The position numbers and the translations under genes are program-made. A model generated the notes under the pieces. The model was not told the origin of the DNA. It saw nothing but the letters and a program-made list of their open reading frames with translations, and made no database searches. DNA of 11,414 bases from CAYWBI01 sp964456445 (GTDB lineage Bacteria; Calditrichota; Calditrichia; Calditrichales; J004): NCBI GenBank assembly GCA_964456445.1, contig CAYWBI010000120.1:1-11414 (forward strand), in the 5' to 3' direction. Numbering within the stretch: the stretch's first letter is position 1; every line of letters starts with the position of its first letter. This document shows positions 8,384 through 11,414 of the stretch, piece after piece.

Positions 8384-8473
8384 TTAACATTAAAAGGGCT
8401 TCTTGCTTTGTCTGTCTTGCATCGTAAAAAAAATCATGTATTTTTTGTCATTCAAATTATGTTTGGGGGAACA

Positions 8474-10210
8474 ATGCAAATTGTAATCATGGTCGTTACG
8501 GTTATTATCGGTTATAATATTATGTATCGGTTATATGGCCATTTTTTAGGCAGTAAGATTTTTAAATTAAACAATAAAAATGTTACCCCGGCTGTTCAGT
8601 TTGAAGATGGCATCGATTTTGTACCCACTAAAAAGGAAATTATTTTTGGCCATCATTTTACATCCATTGCCGGAACGGGCCCCATTGTGGGTCCGGCCAT
8701 CGCAATTATCTGGGGATGGGTGCCCGCGCTATTATGGGTTTTTGTAGGGTCGGCGGTTATGGGCGCCGTACATGATTTTGGTTCGCTTGTATTGTCATTG
8801 CGCAATGAAGGCAAATCGATTTCGGAAGTTGCCGCGCGCTATATCAACCCCCGGGCGCGAATTTTCTTTTTCATACTCGTATTTTTATCTCTGTGGATCG
8901 TGATTGCGGTCTTCGGGTTGGTTATCGCTGTAATCTTCGACAAATATCCCACATCGGTCTGGCCGGTCTGGCTGCAAATTCCCATTGCCATGACCCTGGG
9001 GCATATGATTTACAAACGAGGGAAAAATATAACCTTATGGTCGATGTTTGCACTGGTGGCGTTATATGGTTTGGTAATTTTTGGTTATTTTTTCCCCTTT
9101 AGTATGCCTGTTGTTTTTGGCATACCGGCAACGGGGGTTTGGACTATTCTATTGTTGATCTATGCTTTCAGCGCATCGGTATTGCCAGTAACGACCTTGC
9201 TGCAACCGCGTGACTTTATAAATGCCTACCAGCTTATAACGGCCATGTTTTTACTGGTGGCCGGAGTTATCGCTTCCGTCATCTGGGGCAATTTGCATAT
9301 TGTGGCGCCAGCCGTTCAGCTAAACCCGACAGATGCCCCGCCCATGTGGCCGTTTTTATTTATCACCATTGCCTGCGGGGCCATTTCCGGTTTTCACTGC
9401 CTGGTCTGCTCTGGGACAACGGCCAAACAGCTAAGGCGGGAAAGCGACGCACTTTTTGTTGGCTATGGTTCCATGCTTGTTGAGGGGGCGCTGGCTACCC
9501 TCGTGATCATTGCCGTCGGGGCGGGCATAGGTATGGGCTATATGGATGGAAATGGCCATTTGTTAAACGGTTTTGCTGCCTGGAACAGCCATTATTCTTC
9601 CTGGACAGCCGCCGCGGGTCTGGGGTCCAAGATTGCCGCCTTTGTTGACGGATCCGCCAATATGATTGCCATGACCGGTATCCCTCGCGGAATTGCCGTG
9701 GTGTTGATGGGTTTGTTTGTGGCCTCTTTTGCCGGCACCACGCTGGACACCGCCACCCGTATTCAAAGATATGTAGTTGCCGAACTGGGAACGGATATTA
9801 AAATCCCTCAATTGTCTAACCGCTATATTGCCACGGGGTTTGTTGTGTTAAGCGCAGCCTTGCTGGCTTTTGCTTCAGGTGCAGATGGAGCAGGCGCGCT
9901 GGCCTTGTGGCCGTTGTTCGGCGCAGTGAATCAAACGCTTGGCGCGCTGGCCTTGGTTATCATAACCCTTTATCTTAAAAGAAAAGGGGGCTGGATGTGG
10001 CTTACCGGTGGTATTCCTGCATTGTTTATGAGCGTGATGACCTTTTGGGCAAGTATTCTGAACCAGGCTCTTTTTGCATCCAAATCCTTTTTATTGCAGG
10101 CGATTAATGTCTTGATAATTGTCATCATGGCCTGGATAATTGTAGAAGCTCTGCGGGCGTTTTTCAGCAAATCCAACAAAGAACCGGCGCTGGATAGCCA
10201 CAATTTATAA
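8474..10210 (+). CDS. CstA-family carbon-starvation transporter (peptide/pyruvate type)
   Basis: Polytopic inner-membrane protein of the carbon starvation CstA family, whose characterised members take up peptides or pyruvate. The product has 578 residues with many hydrophobic helices, close to the short form found outside enterobacteria; E. coli CstA has about 700. Conserved blocks are FEDGIDFVPT (43-52), FGHHFTSIAGTGPIVGPAIA (58-77), SGFHCLVCSGTTAKQL (305-320), ASFAGTTLDTATRIQRY (417-433) and LWPLFGAVNQTLGALAL (478-494). I start at ATG 8474, just after GGGGGA (8465-8470), because the first helix begins at once; the frame also reaches a TTG at 8408 and an ATG at 8459, neither with a ribosome site. 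Substrate cannot be assigned from sequence. Its stop overlaps that of the convergent anti-sigma gene (TTATAA, 10205-10210). Confidence 0.92.
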   Translation: MQIVIMVVTVIIGYNIMYRLYGHFLGSKIFKLNNKNVTPAVQFEDGIDFVPTKKEIIFGHHFTSIAGTGPIVGPAIAIIWGWVPALLWVFVGSAVMGAVHDFGSLVLSLRNEGKSISEVAARYINPRARIFFFILVFLSLWIVIAVFGLVIAVIFDKYPTSVWPVWLQIPIAMTLGHMIYKRGKNITLWSMFALVALYGLVIFGYFFPFSMPVVFGIPATGVWTILLLIYAFSASVLPVTTLLQPRDFINAYQLITAMFLLVAGVIASVIWGNLHIVAPAVQLNPTDAPPMWPFLFITIACGAISGFHCLVCSGTTAKQLRRESDALFVGYGSMLVEGALATLVIIAVGAGIGMGYMDGNGHLLNGFAAWNSHYSSWTAAAGLGSKIAAFVDGSANMIAMTGIPRGIAVVLMGLFVASFAGTTLDTATRIQRYVVAELGTDIKIPQLSNRYIATGFVVLSAALLAFASGADGAGALALWPLFGAVNQTLGALALVIITLYLKRKGGWMWLTGGIPALFMSVMTFWASILNQALFASKSFLLQAINVLIIVIMAWIIVEALRAFFSKSNKEPALDSHNL

Positions 10211-10711
10211 CAATCGTGTATGATAATGGCGACGGAGAATAATATCCAATAACAGATAAAAAGCAAGGACAAGCAATCCCAATCCAATATAATCTACAAG
10301 AAGATTTCCGTTTATATGTAACAGGACCATTTCTCTTAAATATCCCTGAATATGCAATCCAGAATGAGGGGGCCGGGTCAATATCTGCCAGAAGCCCGAA
10401 GCATAAAACACATAGCCCAAAATTGCATTCAGGATGATAAATAAGGGGATCAATGGATTTTTGACCATTTTAAATTGGTTGGAAACCGGGGTTGTGGTTA
10501 GTTGTGCCATCACCCTCTTTTCCAAATCCAGCGGCGCCGGGAGTGGTTCCAAACCACTCAAATCCAGATCCATTATCTGTTGCCGGTCAAGCTTCAGCCG
10601 GCAAGCAGCACAACCGGACAAATGCTTTTGTGCCTCGGGCGATAAGGAGCCTTCGCCATTTTGCGCGGCATCGAAAAGTATTTCCATTGACAGATGCTCT
10701 TTCATGCCCAT
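10205..10711 (-). CDS. Membrane-anchored zinc-binding (ZAS) anti-sigma factor
   Basis: Likely holds the adjacent ECF sigma factor inactive at the inner membrane until a signal arrives. The 168-residue product has an N-terminal zinc-finger-like anti-sigma domain with H30, C34 and C37 in HLSGCAAC, plus H6; this four-ligand spacing is close to that of ChrR (His6, His31, Cys35, Cys38). Two hydrophobic helices follow, at about 87-109 and 138-159, separated by a region that should be periplasmic if the N-terminus is cytoplasmic; the short tail RRHYHTRLL would then be cytoplasmic. ATG 10711 has AAGGAG four bases upstream and overlaps the sigma stop by 10 bp; ATG 10705, forming an ATGA overlap, is an alternative start, though 10 bases from the ribosome site. 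Overlap with the sigma gene indicates one operon and translational coupling. What signal it senses is unknown. Confidence 0.88.
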   Translation of the reverse strand: MGMKEHLSMEILFDAAQNGEGSLSPEAQKHLSGCAACRLKLDRQQIMDLDLSGLEPLPAPLDLEKRVMAQLTTTPVSNQFKMVKNPLIPLFIILNAILGYVFYASGFWQILTRPPHSGLHIQGYLREMVLLHINGNLLVDYIGLGLLVLAFYLLLDIILRRHYHTRLL

Positions 10712-11262
10712 TCTTCTCCTTTATAATGACGGCTTAGCTGATCCGCCATTGCTTTCCTCCCCCTGTAAAGCAATGTTTTTACCGTATTGGGCGGTATGTC
10801 CAGAATTTCGCTAACTTCGTTTACAGATAGTTGCTGCAGATAATACAGCGTAATTGTTCTCGCCTGGGTTTCCGGTATCTTATCCAGGGCCTCCCAAATA
10901 ATTTTTCCTCGCTCATTGTTGAGTAGAAGCGCATCTGTGCTATCATCCATGCCCGCTTTAAACAGTTCTTCCGGGTCAGGATTTTCAGTTTTATACACAT
11001 TTCGTTGGAGATAATTTAGACAGGTACGATACGTGATGGTATATATCCAGGTACTGAACCGCGCGCGCCGGGCAAATTGATTGATATTGTGATGAACCTT
11101 TATAAACACATCCTGGGCCGCCTCTTCCGCCAGTTCTTTTTTTTTGAGCATACGCAGCGACAGAGTATAAACATAGGCACCATGTTTTTTTATCAAAAGC
11201 CGCATGGCCTGTGTGTCGCCCCGCTTAAGGCGGTCAATTATCACATCTTCATTATAAATCAT
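10702..11262 (-). CDS. ECF-type RNA polymerase sigma factor
   Basis: Extracytoplasmic-function sigma factor of 186 residues, the usual size. Region 2 spans about 10-87, with DVFIKVHHNINQF and FSTWIYTITYRTCLNYLQR forming the -10 recognition helices. Region 4 spans about 119-171: a helix-turn-helix with LSVNEVSEILDIPPNTVKTLLYRGRKAM that reads the -35. It is cotranscribed with the overlapping anti-sigma gene. ATG 11262 gives a family-like N-terminus (MIYNEDVIIDRLKRGD) but has no Shine-Dalgarno, and a promoter-like element ends just six bases before it, so the mRNA may be leaderless. A GTG at 11244 is a possible alternative. The ECF subgroup cannot be set from sequence alone. A run of nine A residues in the coding strand encodes KKK at about 40-42. 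Confidence 0.95.
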   Translation of the reverse strand: MIYNEDVIIDRLKRGDTQAMRLLIKKHGAYVYTLSLRMLKKKELAEEAAQDVFIKVHHNINQFARRARFSTWIYTITYRTCLNYLQRNVYKTENPDPEELFKAGMDDSTDALLLNNERGKIIWEALDKIPETQARTITLYYLQQLSVNEVSEILDIPPNTVKTLLYRGRKAMADQLSRHYKGEEWA

Positions 11263-11268
11263 ATTATA

Positions 11269-11298
11269 TAAGACAGGGAAAAGTTTATTAGGGTTTCA
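11269..11298 (-). promoter_or_regulatory. Putative ECF sigma promoter of the sigma/anti-sigma operon
   Basis: Reading the minus strand, TGAAACC (11298-11292) is followed after 16 bases by TGTCTTA (11275-11269). A TGAAAC-like -35 and a GTC-containing -10 with this spacing are typical of ECF promoters. The first base of the sigma ATG is seven bases past the -10, so transcription would begin at or next to the start codon. The identical element on the other strand strengthens the call. A TATAAT at 11268-11263 might be a housekeeping -10 instead, but no good -35 accompanies it. Confidence 0.6.
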
Positions 11299-11309
11299 GT
11301 TAAATTAAT

Positions 11310-11339
11310 TGAAACCAATTTAAAACTCCACCTGTCTTA
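11310..11339 (+). promoter_or_regulatory. Putative ECF sigma promoter of the divergent gene
   Basis: TGAAACC (11310-11316), 16 bases, then TGTCTTA (11333-11339): the same elements and spacing as the minus-strand promoter ahead of the sigma gene. Transcription would start near 11346, giving a leader of about 24 bases containing the GGAG ribosome site before ATG 11370. This makes the downstream gene a probable direct target of the adjacent sigma factor. Confidence 0.6.
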
Positions 11340-11369
11340 CTTTTTAACCAATAAACAATGGAGAATATT

Positions 11370-11414
11370 ATGAGTCCCGAATTTTTTCTACCGTTCATTC
11401 CAATAACCTTTTTT
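11370..11414 (+). CDS. N-terminus of an unidentified, probably membrane-associated protein (3'-truncated by window)
   Basis: Only 15 codons are visible, MSPEFFLPFIPITFF, continuing past the window edge. GGAG at 11360-11363 lies six bases before ATG 11370, which favours this start over the in-frame ATG at 11358. The residues are strongly hydrophobic, as expected for an N-terminal membrane helix or signal anchor. I cannot assign a family from so little. The gene is divergent from the ECF sigma operon and has a matching promoter, so it is probably part of that sigma factor's regulon, possibly an envelope-stress or signalling membrane protein. Confidence 0.6.
   Translation, partial: MSPEFFLPFIPITFF

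Larger units (their letters stand above)
11269..11339. repeat. 71-bp concentric imperfect dyad between divergent genes
   Basis: Outer arms TAAGACAGG (11269-11277) and CCTGTCTTA (11331-11339) are exact inverted repeats. Inner arms GGTTTCA (11292-11298) and TGAAACC (11310-11316) are also exact, and the core adds TTAA/TTAA around a central A at 11304. Both pairs share the same centre. The intervening 14-bp segments match at only 5 of 14 positions, so the symmetry is confined to short blocks. This pattern is explained by two identical back-to-back promoters rather than by one long hairpin. Confidence 0.85.

Noticed and set aside
11269..11339. The dyad as a MITE with TAAGACAGG terminal repeats, or as a long terminator hairpin.
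   Set aside because: No target-site duplication flanks it, the middle is poorly paired, no T-tract is placed for termination, and the blocks fall exactly on two promoter-like elements with functional positions relative to both genes.

Overview
The window is ordinary bacterial chromosome and about 90% coding. It holds a carbohydrate-uptake fragment, a threonine-biosynthesis operon, a CstA-type transporter and an ECF sigma/anti-sigma pair. Nothing marks it as a phage, plasmid or IS element, and I saw no tRNA, rRNA or CRISPR. The organism looks Gram-negative (periplasmic transporter loop, membrane-anchored ZAS anti-sigma factor) with mid-range GC. The AK-HSD fusion, the archaeal/fungal-type Asd and the GH plus GPH-symporter pairing suggest a lineage in or near the Bacteroidota/Calditrichota (FCB) group. 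That placement is inference; no marker gene is present.

Layout. Positions 1-294 (+) are the C-terminus of a probable large glycoside hydrolase, followed by a GPH-type sugar:cation symporter (403-2181, +) with a large extra periplasmic loop and a bulged intrinsic terminator behind it (2202-2250). A 261-bp gap follows, with a 23-codon ORF behind a perfect Shine-Dalgarno. On the minus strand, 8203 down to 2443, lies the operon thrA (fused aspartokinase-homoserine dehydrogenase), asd, thrB, thrC. Together these enzymes convert aspartate to threonine in five steps. Spacing is tight: 21 bp, 8-bp overlap, 51 bp. A 270-bp divergent region separates thrA from a CstA-family transporter (8474-10210, +) that has a good sigma70-like promoter. 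The CstA gene runs tail to tail into an ECF sigma factor/zinc anti-sigma operon (11262 down to 10205, minus), with stop codons overlapping. Divergent from the sigma gene, a new gene starts at 11370 and leaves the window after 15 codons.

The most notable signal is in the 107-bp gap between the sigma gene and the 11370 gene. An imperfect 71-bp dyad centred on 11304 resolves into two copies of the same ECF-like promoter, TGAAACC-N16-TGTCTTA, facing outwards on opposite strands. The simplest reading is that the sigma factor drives its own operon and the divergent gene equally, the sigma mRNA possibly being leaderless. Otherwise the gene content is conventional, and I see no clearly new multi-gene system.
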